From Zychaea mexicana (lineage: Eukaryota > Mucoromycota > Mucoromycetes > Mucorales > Lichtheimiaceae), in contig NW_026516821.1 of NCBI RefSeq assembly GCF_025766255.1, positions 1 through 64,000 of the forward strand: a stretch of 64,000 bases of DNA, read 5' to 3'. The notes beneath the pieces are model-generated. The model searched no databases. It was not told the origin of the DNA and was given only the letters and a program-made list of their open reading frames with translations. Within the stretch, counting starts at the first letter, position 1, and every line of letters starts with the position of its first letter. A program made the position numbers and the translations under genes. This document shows, piece by piece, positions 1 through 11,175 of this stretch.

Positions 1-246
1 AACTTGTGCTTTGATGTCGTCCCAGTCGATATTTTTCTATTTCAAATAAATCAGTAAGAGGTTGCATTTGATAAGTTTCGTGTCACTCACATCTACTATG
101 TTGTCGACGTTCAACTGCTTCGCTACTGTTTGGTATCTCTTAGTCCAAACACGCTTGACATCCGTACGCGAATCGGTGGTTGCAGCCGCTTCGCTGATGC
201 ATGTGTCTAGAAAATCTCGCAAAGAGGGTTCTTTTTCCGACGCCAT
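1..246 (-). CDS. Hypothetical gene, 5' end only, running off the left edge
   Basis: ATG at 246-244 opens a 52-codon exon (91-246). It ends at a good donor (GTGAGT at 90), and after a 54-nt intron with a TAG acceptor it continues in frame to base 1 (1-36). The protein begins MASEKEPSLRDFLD, has a DVKRVW block, and the second exon has a DWDDIKAQ block. The same arrangement (SL-x-x-F, DV-x-R-x-W, DWD) is found at the start of the plus-strand gene at 60.4 kb, so I place both in one family. No known domain is recognised. Function unknown. The splice model is inferred from consensus signals. The rest of the gene lies outside the window. Confidence 0.5.
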
Positions 247-457
247 GTATGTTTTGACATATGTTTCGATCGCTAAGTGTAAAGTGTACAATTAGTAGAT
301 ACTTTATTGAAACACTGTTTCAACATACTTTGCTGCGCGTTGGGTCGGCCATCAGTGCTTGTAGATGTTGCTGTGGGAACAATGGTTGTTTTGACAACGG
401 AGGTATCCTTAAAATGAGGTTTGCGAGATATTGGGCCTCGTCAAAGTTGGTTGGAAT

Positions 458-1566
458 TTACAGGTGTCGCTGATAAAAAAATAAATGGTCCAGGAAAAAT
501 GTAAGAACTGACTCTTTGCGATTTTTGGCTTGATTACGTTGATGTGTTTTAAATCCTTTTGACCGCGTTCTTGGTAATTGCCTAATGAGACAACTGTGTA
601 TGTTAGTAGTTATAATAGCAATGTTGAATTTACCAAGCAAAGTACATATATTGAACAACATACCTTGACTTGTAGTGCTAACTTCAAGGGAAAAGCTGTG
701 CCAAAACCATATCTGTTTTTTGCTTGAATTGGTACTGAATACTTGAAGATGTATACTTTCGGACAATCAAGAACTTGGGCTTGGACGCGTGTGCCTGAAT
801 TACAAAGTATTGATAATCTGGATGATTTAGACAATTTGTAGAATTGACAACTCACTATTTTGGTTCAAAGCAGTTATCTTCAAGGTGCGTGCGAGCGATT
901 CTTCATTTTTCCCTTTCGTCAAGGCTCGATGAAAGATGTCTTTGATGACCTTTGGGACATGCAGTTGTCGCTCCAGAGTTTTCTTCTTACTGATGCCACC
1001 GTCGTTTATAAGAGAAAATCCGGTCTGACCGATCAACTTTGTTCTTCAAGTGGTTTTATGCCGCTGACTTTTCTGTCACTGTTGACCCGTACCAACGTTG
1101 ATTGGTAAGTACGATCGCTATTAATTTGTATAAGTCATTATGGTTAGTGTTGAAATACATGTTCATAATTTTAATCAATTTTAATAAAGAATAAATCATG
1201 CCTACCTCACCCAAGCCTTGAGAACAACGGTCAAGGTTGTCCCAGCAATGCACAACCAGTCTTGTTCGGAACCGTTAGCGATCATTTCAATGGTAGTTCC
1301 GTGTCGATACAGATCCAGAAAGTCAAGAGGAAATATGTTGGATTTAAATATTATTCTTGTGGTTGAACGTCAGGGTCAAAGAAGCCAAAAGCAGTGATTG
1401 CCTTCCAAATGCATTTGACATATTCGTCGTCTCTTGTTACTTCCTCCTCCTCTAGTGGTTCTAGTGCCTTTTCGCATTGTTCAAAGACTTCTTGAACAAA
1501 ATGGTCCAAAGAAGGGAAAAATATCCCCTCCTGGTCTGTGCGCAGCAAGTTGAGCTCTGCCAACAT
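458..1566 (-). pseudogene. Copy A: decayed member of a fungal PD-(D/E)XK-like family
   Basis: Minus-strand coding pieces are at 1351-1566 (an FPSLDHFVQEVFEQCEKALEP block), 1056-1253, 827-1036 (ending KKTLERQLHVPKVIKDIF) and 610-855 (VQAQVLDCPKVYIF). They align piece by piece with copy B at 30.6-31.7 kb and 24.4-24.6 kb. The order (acidic Glu-x-Gly-Lys motif, then ERxLxxPKxxKDxF, then an LDxPxGY-like block, then a Pro-Leu-Leu region) matches a large uncharacterised family I know from Mucorales genomes. I read it as a restriction-endonuclease-like fold. That assignment is inference. Copy A lacks the 14 residues containing the Glu-x-Gly-Lys motif (junction at 1000/1001) and has other disruptions, so it is almost certainly non-functional. 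Confidence 0.6.
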
Positions 1567-2480
1567 CTGCTTTGTTCATGACGGCAGCGAAAAACGGGTT
1601 AGCGTGTACGTCAAAGGTGTCGATAAGCGATGTCTGGATGTCAGCTGACAAAAATGAGGTGTTTCTGGACGTTGTGGAAAGGTCGACGACGGCCCAGCAG
1701 GCAGTTGTGCGGATTGCTGTGGGATGGAAAACGTAGTGTCGCCTGTGAAATGGCCGTAGCGGTCCGTTCATCCTTGGCGTTGTAATGATGAAAACGGGCT
1801 TGTGGCGTTATTGACATCGTTCTCATTTATCAAGGCAACGGCCTCTGAAACAAAAAAAAAAGTAGTGCTGTTGTGTTCGTGGTGGCTGCTGCTGCTGCTG
1901 TTGCTGCTGTTGTTGCTGTGTGCTGAAATGACCGTTAACAAAAGCAGGTTGTGGAGGTGGAAGAGGTGGAAGCATATCGTCGTGCGACACGGGGTCGAGT
2001 TCGGGTGGTTCCGCGGGCGTTGGCAGGGTTGTGTTGTAGTTTTAGTGGCCGCTGTCTTCGTTATTGGGTCAACTGGAGAAACACGCGTACCAATCGCAGA
2101 AACCAGTCTTGGTTGTAGGGGAAACGCCAGGTGGATACTCGCATAGTTTTGACCGTTACTATCATTATCGCAAGCCAAATATCCGTCGCAGCCAAATATC
2201 CGTTGCAGCCGGTTTTGCTCTTTTTGTAGATTAGGCAAGCATTCGTGCCTTTTGGATTTCAATTTCTTCGCTCGACAAATTGCTCAGGATGCTTCGAGTC
2301 AATCTGCGTACGATGGCGAACGAAGAGAACTTTAGTGGTGGTGGCGATTCCACATTTATGACGTTCAAATCAAAAGTCGCTGTAACGGTACTGGGCAGGA
2401 GATGGAAACAGGAGCAGTTGGATTGATAGAACAGGGCTGCATTATTTTAAAAGAATGTACAAAATGACCAACAGTGGTCA
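1567..2480. other. Unassigned stretch with a CTG/TTG simple repeat
   Basis: A long minus-strand frame (1768-2262) exists but is low complexity (Asn/Ser/His/Thr) because it crosses the imperfect CTG/TTG repeat near 1885-1920. The overlapping plus-strand frame is poly-Leu for the same reason. I see no splice-consistent gene. Some of it may be remnants of the upstream part of copy A. Confidence 0.4.
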
Positions 2481-2557
2481 GTGAGTGTTGTGCTCAACGA
2501 GAAAAGAGGGAGGTGTTACTGTGTGCGTGTGTGTGTGTGTACGTAAGTGTATGAGTT

Positions 2558-3240
2558 TTGATAACACAAGCATGTGTCCAGCCAAGTTTTTCCATTTCAA
2601 TCGTAATATCCTCGCGTTTGACAGTGCTTTCGCTTTCAAACACCTTGTCCACCTTCTACGTATTGCCAGTCGTATCTTTTGACTTATCCAGCAAGTCGCA
2701 GAATGATAGAATGCCGCCACAGACGCCAAAGTAGATCGCCTGGGCAGCAACATAGCTGTAATGAATCCACTATTAGCTTTAAAAGTCTTTGGTCTAATAT
2801 TGGAAGGTAAGTGCATTAAGACTTTCATAACCCGTAACACATGCCAAGGATACAAAGGTTGCTTTGAGCCTGGTCCTAACAGGTGAATAGAGGATTCAGA
2901 TGCACCTTGTTTGGCATGGATCTTATCTACCAAGCAACATATCGACCTGTGCCCATATCTGTGTTTTTCATTCCCCAAGATCACCACGACTTCTGTCGTC
3001 TGCCCAAGTGCTACGCTGCTTTGACCACCATGCGGGTAAGAATCTTTTTTACTCTTTCATGCGCCAGCAAGTGACACGTTTGGCTGATCGCTGCTTTGCC
3101 TTCCACCGTTTAAACGAGCGTAAAACCCTTCGTGCCGACTACATTGTCCGCTCATACACACCGCCGAAAACCAAGAAACAGGAGGCAAGCAAGGATTCCA
3201 CCAGCACGAATCGATCCGTTACTGTATTATGTACTCTTAT
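2558..3240 (+). pseudogene. Broken plus-strand coding remnants, family not recognised
   Basis: Several adjacent plus-strand pieces look like coding sequence. At 2560-2680 there is an MCPAKFFHFNRN block. At 2705-2810 a KVDRLGSNIAVMNPLLALK block ends at a GTAAGT donor. From 2880 to 3230 a block contains RLADRCFAFHRLNERKTLRADY. No single set of splices joins them without a frameshift near 3000, so I call this a decayed gene or transposon fragment. I do not recognise the family. Confidence 0.35.
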
Positions 3241-4280
3241 TGCTATTCACCTTTATGAAAACTTTCTCAACACTCCTTCAATTTCATCAAAGCTTTCTTA
3301 GTGCCGTTCATTTCCGTCATCAAAGCTTTCTCAACAATCACACAAGCATTATAATACCGTATTACACCAATGAATAACCGCAGCCATCCTGCTTACCACA
3401 ATTTATGAGTTTAAATTTACAAAGACCAGCGTAATTGAACGTTCTTTTCAACTAAACGATCATGACCATCCACATCCCTCCATATACGTACATTTGTTTC
3501 TTTGAGCTCCCGCTCTCCCTTGACTCCACTCGGTTCCGAAAACAACTCACAATCATCTCCTAAGTATACAAGCAATACTACCCTTTTTACATGTCGATAG
3601 GTGACAAAGTGGTTTGCCAAGGCAAGCATTGGCGTGCGGATGATCAGGAGTAGAATTTCCGTTGCTGCTTGAATATTCTTCAAAGAACTTGCAGGCGGCC
3701 TGCCAAAATGGGCTACGAAAAAGAGCGATGCAGCCTTGTTCATCGACGATAATAAGCCATATTTCAAGTGCTGTACTATGAATTTTCTCCAGATGAATCA
3801 TGATTTGTAAATCCTTCTGTTACATCAAATACTTTCTTGACCAACATTAAGTTTGGATAACTCATTGTTTACTCCCTTGTGATAACCTACCCACCATCTG
3901 CATCTCAGTCCTTCATTGACGAGGGTTCAAACATAGCGCATATGCTGCAAGGCTTTGTCGCGTTTGTTAGTCCTGTCACAATAGCTCACCCGGAGTTATT
4001 CCTTGTTGAGGATCAGAAAGCAGCTGGCCCCGGGAAAAAACATGTATGAGGATGGCTTAGTAATTCATGGAAAATAAATGAAGATTGCTTTGGAGAAGCT
4101 GGTATTAACAGGAGTGGAAGATGGGGAAGTTGTTGACCTGTTAGTCCAATGTACTTATTGTTTAAGGAACCGCAATACTTGTGAGAATATCTGACTTGAT
4201 CAAGTATATTAGCCAAGATGCTACAACGTGGAAGGTGAACCTGCATTCCACGGGCAATAGGAAGGCTAATGACGATACCC
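3241..4280. other. Gene-poor spacer
   Basis: The best frame is a 116-codon minus-strand ORF (3417-3767) with no recognisable domain, overlapped by a second minus-strand frame. Neither has convincing splice context. I see no transposon ends here. Confidence 0.35.
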
Positions 4281-4945
4281 TTATAGCATGCTTGTCGCTT
4301 CTTTGCGTTGCGGTAATTGAAAAGAGAAAAAAATACATAGTAGGAGGTGGTGAATTAACTGGAAAAAAAACCCCCCTTCTAGAGAGGGAAAAGTCAAGCC
4401 GAATTGAAATTTTTGGTGAGGAGAGGAAACAACTGGATTGTTCGGATGCGAGTTTGCATAGATGGTAGATCGGCTGGCACCTGAGGTACGATTGTAGGAA
4501 ATGAGGTGGTGGTGTTGCGATCGAAAGTCATTTTGATACAGCTCTTTTGTGCTTGATGTATCATTTGGGTAGGGGGCTGATAAGGCGGTGATTGTAGGGC
4601 CGTATTCAAGAACCGGTCGGATGAAAGCTCGATATGTTCTTAACGCGGGCCAAAGACCCATGCCATATTGGTGGACGCCGAGTCTTCGCAGGAGAGCCTT
4701 TCCTTCAATTGCTTTGATGTGCGTTGGCTGATAAGTTGTTTAGCGTCGATACCCTGACAGGTGAATGGAATACCAGGAATGACTCGACGATGCGCAGTGG
4801 TTTGTTGTAGGTACGGAATGTGGGATGTGGTCGATTGACTGGTGTGGAGTGGTCGATAATAGCGCATTTATCGGGGTGCCAAGAGTAGCCTAAGTTTCTC
4901 TAGTGTTCCTCGGCGACTTGTAGGAGCTGTACCATGTTCTGTGAT
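4281..4945 (-). pseudogene. Non-LTR retrotransposon reverse transcriptase fragment
   Basis: Minus-strand pieces at 4640-4945 and 4281-4661 read like the region downstream of the YxDD box in a LINE reverse transcriptase: NLGYSWHPDKCAIIDHS, then a short gap, then YLQQ..GIPFTCQGID, then GLWPALRTYRAFIRPVLEYG. The RPVLEYG motif is typical of the thumb/C-terminal part of LINE RTs. Frames change several times, so it is a relic. It differs from the LINE at 7.2-12.9 kb, so a second LINE family has been active. Confidence 0.6.
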
Positions 4946-6660
4946 GATCTATGATATACGCACTTTAACTGATATTGCAAAATATATCGAATATCGTAGA
5001 TATCGATATGCATAGCTTCCTTCATATTCTTCCACTTCTCCCACTCAAAATACTTGCATACTAGATACAGACAATGTATGTGTCTTTCTTAACAAAGACA
5101 CTGACTTGGAACACTCACACCATCACCTCCATCATTATCAACAGGCATCGAACGCTCGTATTACTGTAACGTCCATAGAGCACAGGAGGCAGTGTCTTTT
5201 GTGAGCCAGCCACAACCGCGATGGAATCAACATCTTGCCAGATTTGCATACCCAGCCTGTCACGATCGTTCAAGTTTGAAGCAATGACCTACTTGGTCTA
5301 TTGTTTCAGGCAATATTGATCCGAAATACAACATTTTTTTTATGGATCGCCACCTCATCCGCATACGCGATGGCTGTTAATTATATCAGCGATGCCTACT
5401 GTCTGTGCGCGAGCGTGTAATATCCCTAAGCACACTATAGCTTTCTCGACTACAATATGACCTGCCGTTAGCCAGTGGTGCTGCTGCGTCCTTTTAGGAA
5501 TAAACTACAGAGCATCCCATCCAGCTTCATTTCACACCACATGTTCCCCTAAAATTGACATGTTCCATCTCCATCAACCACAGCATCAGGGTGGCGTACA
5601 AGTTCTCGACTCTCGGACATAGCAACAAGCGCTCCGACTACCTTGGATACAACCTTTAATCGAGTTCCCTAACGCCAATACATCAGGTTTCCTGGTAGTA
5701 CCTTATCTGGTACATCACTTGTTGATGAGCATCACACAAAATTCCTCAGATCATCGTGTTTTAAACACATTCTCATTTTCTATAGCAATAAATTTAGGCA
5801 ATAACATCACTTTTTCTTGCCCCAATCGACCGAGTTCAACTAGCATCACCACTCATTTATATCCCAATGCTTGTGCTCTGTTTGCCTTGCCTTGTATTAT
5901 GGGATCCCGGTGCCAAGCACTTGCTCCACGTTTCGACTCTCATTGACCCTCAGGAAAACGAAGATATAGATCTGTTCATCGTTGACGGAACACATGGCTT
6001 ACTACGTCGACGTCCACCATAAGACGGTCCGAACCCTCATTTACTCGCCATTCGCTGTTTTTCGAAGCTGTACAGCATGGCTGCATTATACTCAACAATT
6101 TTCTAGTTGACTTTGCCCGCCTACATCTCACTCGTTGGGTCAACATAATTGACGACTCGCCACCACTGAACATGATTACGTGCTGCGTCCTCTCTTGATC
6201 ATTTATTTCACTTATAGGACTCACCACTCGTACACATTTCGTTGCTTTGTTTGGACAATGTTTGTACACCACCACACTACCTGACAACCCACCGCTATGA
6301 TAGACGTTCATGTCAACCTTGGCATAGCACAACGTACCATCCAACTCGCAATATTGTATGGTATCGAGCACTCCACCACACGCTCTCTGGAGCTTGACCT
6401 TTATGCCGAGCAAGATCTCAACCTCCTTCCCCTTTATTCATAATCTGAACTGGCCCAGTGCCGCTGCTGTACTGTAGCGGACCATGGCCGTCCAATCCGT
6501 CCTTTGACATGCTGGTGTGTCTGTTCCATACTGCATCCCTTCTCTATTATGACCTAATTAGTATCAAAGCTGCTTGCTTAGCTTGGCCACACCAAGGTTG
6601 CTGCCACAGAATAATAGACCCACATTTACGCCTCTCCGTCTCTATATTACTGTGGTGAAC
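4946..6660 (+). pseudogene. Old 5'-truncated LINE relic (plus orientation)
   Basis: This stretch is homologous to ORF2 of the intact LINE at 7.19-12.87 kb, from just before the YADD motif to the end of ORF2, but read on the plus strand and full of frameshifts and stops. Recognisable parts are SITQNSSDHR (compare LSIGSELPDHR), TAQWHP-like and LACW..YW positions. It is closer to the relic at 32.5-34.2 kb (reverse orientation) than to the intact element. The two relics align over their whole lengths. No clear poly-A or target duplication is left. Confidence 0.7.
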
Positions 6661-7170
6661 CACATTGATACACTGCTTAAGATATCAACAATAAGATATT
6701 CGGTTAGACATTATAGCACACAAGTATGAACACTACGGCGTTCCGGCTGAACACTGCTGAATAAAACCTCTTACTCGGATGATTCACCTTATGTGAGCAG
6801 GACAATGAACCTATCAACAGGTACCTCGGCCATCACATCAGCTAACGCCGGTTTCAAAGATGTGCCCGATTAACATAACGACTTTCTGATACGTCCTTAA
6901 TCCATCCTCTATCACATAGTTTATCCATTAGTCGGATGAATTGATATCGCTGTCTTAATAGCTAGAATATAAAAGAGCTTCGTCTGAGTCGATCACGCTG
7001 ATGAAAACAGCATATATAGCGATAAACTTGACGAGCAAGTATCGCCTTTACTCACCACCAGCCATCGGAAATGCTATTGTCAGAATTTTATTGACGGTCT
7101 AGTAGTTGTAGATGAGCAAGACGCTGTAATACTCGGGTGCACTAAAAGGCGCACCAGAATGCTCACTACA
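6661..7170. other. Spacer between LINE relic and intact LINE
   Basis: No ORF of note, no repeat ends. It appears to be unique flanking DNA that received the young LINE at 7171-7186. Confidence 0.4.
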
Positions 7171-7186
7171 GAATAGCTAGAAAACT
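7171..7186. repeat. LINE target-site duplication, left copy
   Basis: GAATAGCTAGAAAACT, identical to 12870-12885, abutting the poly-A end of the LINE. Confidence 0.93.
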
Positions 7187-7326
7187 TTTTTTTTTTTGTA
7201 TGAGCCGGTAGGCCAAAATTTATTAATCCAAGTCACACGTACAAAGCAGAGGTGTGTTGGAGATAAGAGAAAAAGAGGAATATACAAAATAATAAAAGAG
7301 GGCGGAGAGGGGTGACAATGGACTTA

Positions 7327-10300
7327 TTAGTCTATGGCAGTGATCTTGGGGTGGCGAAGCTGGGCAAGCAGCTTCAGTGCCAGTGAGACCACAGTTGAGT
7401 GAGTATAAGGGACGCGGTCGAAGATCCAGCTCCAGTAGACACGCCAGCATGCCAAAAGGACGGATTGGACGACCATGGTCCGTAGTTGTGTGGTGGACGC
7501 AGGGGCAACGGGCCAGTCCAGGTTGATGATGAAGTTGAGGAGGAGAGTGGGATCAGGCTCAGCATAAAAAACCAAGCCCCAGACTTCCTTCCATACGGCC
7601 CACCGAAGTGGGCAATCAACGAGAAAATGACGAGTTGTATCAACGAAACCTAAACATAATTGGCATTGCGGGCTTGGCATGAAGTCTGGTACAATACTGT
7701 GGAGACGGCTGGCAGTGGGAAGCGTGTTGTGAAGTGCGCGATACCAGACATTGCGGGCTGAATGGTGCATCGTACTATGCCAAAATTGACGCCAACGACT
7801 AGCATTGAGTGTCGGGTGGTGTGGTGTTGCACAAGTATTGTTCAAACAAAGACGACGAAAACTACGGGTGGTGAGTCCTTGATCCGTGAGATGATCTGTG
7901 AAAAGGGGACGCATCACGTCACCATCCGTGGTGCCGAGCTGTCCGTTATGTTGGGCCAACGGGTGGGATGCAGGTAGGCAAAGGCGACTGAAGAAGTATT
8001 TCAGTATGATGCGGCCATGCTGCATGGCCTCGAAAAACCGGCGAGTGACACGTGGGTGGCGAATGGGGCCGTCCTGTGGCAGACGTCGTCGTAATAAACC
8101 AGGAGTAGCATCAAAGACGTACAGATCCGATACCTTCAGTTTCTTGAGGCTTGGCGAACGGAGCAGGTCTTTGACTTCGGCATTGTCACCGGGGTCCCAT
8201 ATTGCGCGACTAGGCAAACAGAGTACAAGCGCTGGTGGGATATAAATGGATGATGGTGCTAGTTGGAGTCGATCGATTGAAGCAAGAATAAGTGATGCGA
8301 TTGCTGAAGGTTGTTGTTGTAGGGAACGAGGGCGTGTTTCCGGGAATGCGAGCAGCAAACGGTGGTCAGGTAGTTCTGATCCAATGCTCAGCAGATGGTG
8401 AGCAATGTAGGGGACCACCAGGGAACACGATGCAGCACCGTTTGGGTAATTGATCAGTGGCTGAATCCAGCGTAATTGAAGAGCGTGTTGTTGTGTGCGT
8501 GGATCAAGGATCTGGAGACCCCCTTGGTCTCTTGGTAGTAGCTGGCGAGAGAGGGCAATGCGAGGAAACATGCGGTGAGAGAGGAAGCCGGAGATGATGG
8601 TCTGTAGTTTGGTCCAAAATAACGCAGCAGGTGCACCAGTCAACCGCAAAACATACCATAAGCGAGAAAGTAACAATGTGTTGAGGATGGTGGCGCGCCC
8701 CCGCACTGACAGCTGGCGTTGTTGATGTAGTTGACAACTCGTGCGTATACTGATAAGAAGACGATCCATGAAGAGACGATGCTGTGCTGTTGAGGTCGCT
8801 AACGGGAAGCCCAAATAAACGGCGGCTTCAGGATGCGATCGATCATGGCATGCTGGATAGCCATAGCGAGCGAGTGTTTGGTTCCATTCCGGTTGGGGCC
8901 TGCCGGACAAAGATACGGCTTGAGTCTTATGCACATTGAGACGAGCATTGGAGGCCAGCTGATAGTGGTGAAGGTGGTGATGTAGGCGCTCCAAGTCAGT
9001 ATCTTGACTTAGGAAGACACATACATCGTCCGCGTAAGCCAAAATTTTGAGCGGTGGAGGTGGAGCAGGAAAATGGACGCCAGGGTTGCTAGGAGCAATG
9101 TCAACCCCACAGAAAACCTCATCCTCCAGCACGGAGCGTAGTAGTGGTTCGATCGCTAGGTTGAACAATATTGGCGAGAGCGGGTCACCTTGGCGCAGGC
9201 CTCTTTTTTGTTGGAAAGGTGAGCTGATGTGACCGTTGACGTTGATATGAATGTTGGTGCGAAAGAAAAGTAAACTAATACTGTCGATGGTTGCGGAGGG
9301 AAAGCCAAAACGCTCCAAAACACGAGAGAGGTATTCTGGCGCGATGAGGTCATATGCTTTCTCGTTGTCCAATAGCAAAGCAAGGTTGGTATCGTTGTCC
9401 CGTCCTGACGCTTGATCCATCATCATCCGGACTAAAATCCCGTTATCGGCGATGAAACGACCAGGGAGGAAACCAGTTTGGGAAGGTGTTATCAATGGTT
9501 GAGCAACTTGAATAACACGGGCGTTGAGCAGACGAGTGAAGATTTTGGCGTCGCAGTTGATAAGGGAAATAGGACGCCAGTTGCGAAGAGAAGACAGGTC
9601 GCCTTTTTTGGGCAGGAGGGTGACACAAGTTTCCTGCCAAGAGGGCGGATACCGGGCATGTTGGCAAGCGTCATTGTACACATCGCAGACAAGCGTTGCA
9701 TACAGAGGGTGATGAAAAACAAGATACCAAACAGCATAGGGCAAACCATCTGGGCCTGGACTGCTTTGCTTCGGTGCACGCTTGGCTGCCAAACGTAGGT
9801 CTTCAATGTCAAAATCCTCAGTGAGGATTGTATGGTCGTCACTTGTCAGATGCACGTCCGTAGGAATGTTATCCAACAGGTGTTGTATTGATGCATCTGA
9901 GACGTCTGTTGGGGTGTATAGTTGCTCATAGAAAGATGTGGCAGCATCTTGCATACCGTTGATATCAGTGTAAATGGTGCCCGTGGTGGGGTGTTGCAGT
10001 TGGTGGATCGTACGGTCATCCTGGCGTTGGCGAATAGTGCGCTTCAGGTAACCCGCCGACGTTTCACCGTGTTCGCGCCATCGTTGGCCAGCGCGCAGGG
10101 CAGCGATGTCAGTCTCTTCCTGTTGCAGCGCAGAAATTTGTTTTTCCAAAGGCGGTAGGATTTGTGCACGCAGTGCGGGAGAAGGTTGATGTCGCAAGAA
10201 GCGATTTCGTTTTGACTGTAAGGCGCACAGTTGTTTTTGGCGCCAACGTGTGTGGTTACGGCTGTAATTTTGCATATGACGTGTCACCACTGACTTGAGG

Positions 10301-11175
10301 TGTTCCCATTTGTCTTGGGTAGTGGGCAAAGCTGCAAGTTGCGGATGCAATGTGGTGAGAGTTTTGGCAAGAGATTGACGAAAAGCTTTGTGGAAGGTGA
10401 CAGATGGGTTACCCCGCCAATATCCTTTCCCATGTGTGGGGGAGGATAGTCGGAAAGTGGTTGAAAGTACGGCATGATCGGTCCAAGCAGGGTTCACGTA
10501 GGATACAGTCGAGTCTTGAGTGGACCCACGGAATTGCGAGCCAGCATAAATGTAGTCAATCGTAGAATGAGTGGTCGCGCCACGCCTAAAGGTCGGGAAT
10601 GGCAAGCATTCGTCACGATTGGTGATACGGTCGGAAAATGATTCATCCAAAAGGGCGTGCCATTCGAATGGTGCTTCGCGCGTATAGTGTGCGCGGGTAA
10701 TGTCGTAGTTGAAATCACCAGCAATGATAAGCTTGGTGCAAAATTCAGAGTCGCGTAGCTGAAGTACTGGTGATTCGAGGAGAGAGCGGTAGAAATTGCG
10801 ACGAGATATGGCAGTGTCGGCAGGTGCATAAAGAACCAAGACGAAGAAAGGTTCGAAAACGTCGGAGGAATGTGTAATTTTGACGAGCAGAGCGCGTTCG
10901 TCTGGTGTGATGGCGAGTTGTTCAAGGTTGATAGCAGTAGATAAAGAGACTAGTCCGACGTGTTGGGTCCATAGACTATTGTGGGCGTAGAATTCGTGGT
11001 GTAAGGTTTGTGGATCAGCAAGGCGGTCAGCATGACTTTCTTGAATAGCCACAAGGTGAGGTTGGTGTGTGGTCCGCAAGTGGCGGATGAGTGATTGGCG
11101 TGCAGACGGTCGGCTGATCTTGGCAAGACCGTTGCAGTTGAGTGATAGGAATTTTAGATTAAAATTCCTATTCAT
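7327..11175 (-). CDS. LINE ORF2: AP endonuclease-reverse transcriptase, 1282 aa
   Basis: The N-terminal ~240 residues are an apurinic-type endonuclease: SLNCNGL, AIQESHADR, a GDFNYD box, TIDYIYAGSQ and a TDHAVLS end motif supply the expected Asn, Glu, Asp and His residues. The middle is a reverse transcriptase: LDNEKAYDLI, GLRQGDPLSPILFN and the catalytic YADDVCVF. Near the C terminus a C-x2-C-x8-H-x4-C knuckle (CQLC...H..DC) is present, as in L1/Tx1 elements. The enzyme nicks the target and primes cDNA synthesis from the element's RNA at the nick. All catalytic motifs look intact. Its ATG overlaps the ORF1 stop, so translation probably depends on reinitiation. Confidence 0.95.
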   Translation of the reverse strand: MNRNFNLKFLSLNCNGLAKISRPSARQSLIRHLRTTHQPHLVAIQESHADRLADPQTLHHEFYAHNSLWTQHVGLVSLSTAINLEQLAITPDERALLVKITHSSDVFEPFFVLVLYAPADTAISRRNFYRSLLESPVLQLRDSEFCTKLIIAGDFNYDITRAHYTREAPFEWHALLDESFSDRITNRDECLPFPTFRRGATTHSTIDYIYAGSQFRGSTQDSTVSYVNPAWTDHAVLSTTFRLSSPTHGKGYWRGNPSVTFHKAFRQSLAKTLTTLHPQLAALPTTQDKWEHLKSVVTRHMQNYSRNHTRWRQKQLCALQSKRNRFLRHQPSPALRAQILPPLEKQISALQQEETDIAALRAGQRWREHGETSAGYLKRTIRQRQDDRTIHQLQHPTTGTIYTDINGMQDAATSFYEQLYTPTDVSDASIQHLLDNIPTDVHLTSDDHTILTEDFDIEDLRLAAKRAPKQSSPGPDGLPYAVWYLVFHHPLYATLVCDVYNDACQHARYPPSWQETCVTLLPKKGDLSSLRNWRPISLINCDAKIFTRLLNARVIQVAQPLITPSQTGFLPGRFIADNGILVRMMMDQASGRDNDTNLALLLDNEKAYDLIAPEYLSRVLERFGFPSATIDSISLLFFRTNIHINVNGHISSPFQQKRGLRQGDPLSPILFNLAIEPLLRSVLEDEVFCGVDIAPSNPGVHFPAPPPPLKILAYADDVCVFLSQDTDLERLHHHLHHYQLASNARLNVHKTQAVSLSGRPQPEWNQTLARYGYPACHDRSHPEAAVYLGFPLATSTAQHRLFMDRLLISIRTSCQLHQQRQLSVRGRATILNTLLLSRLWYVLRLTGAPAALFWTKLQTIISGFLSHRMFPRIALSRQLLPRDQGGLQILDPRTQQHALQLRWIQPLINYPNGAASCSLVVPYIAHHLLSIGSELPDHRLLLAFPETRPRSLQQQPSAIASLILASIDRLQLAPSSIYIPPALVLCLPSRAIWDPGDNAEVKDLLRSPSLKKLKVSDLYVFDATPGLLRRRLPQDGPIRHPRVTRRFFEAMQHGRIILKYFFSRLCLPASHPLAQHNGQLGTTDGDVMRPLFTDHLTDQGLTTRSFRRLCLNNTCATPHHPTLNASRWRQFWHSTMHHSARNVWYRALHNTLPTASRLHSIVPDFMPSPQCQLCLGFVDTTRHFLVDCPLRWAVWKEVWGLVFYAEPDPTLLLNFIINLDWPVAPASTTQLRTMVVQSVLLACWRVYWSWIFDRVPYTHSTVVSLALKLLAQLRHPKITAID

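Noticed and set aside
1768..2262. 164-codon minus-strand frame and overlapping poly-Leu plus-strand frame
   Set aside because: Both arise from the CTG/TTG repeat; no splice context or conserved block.
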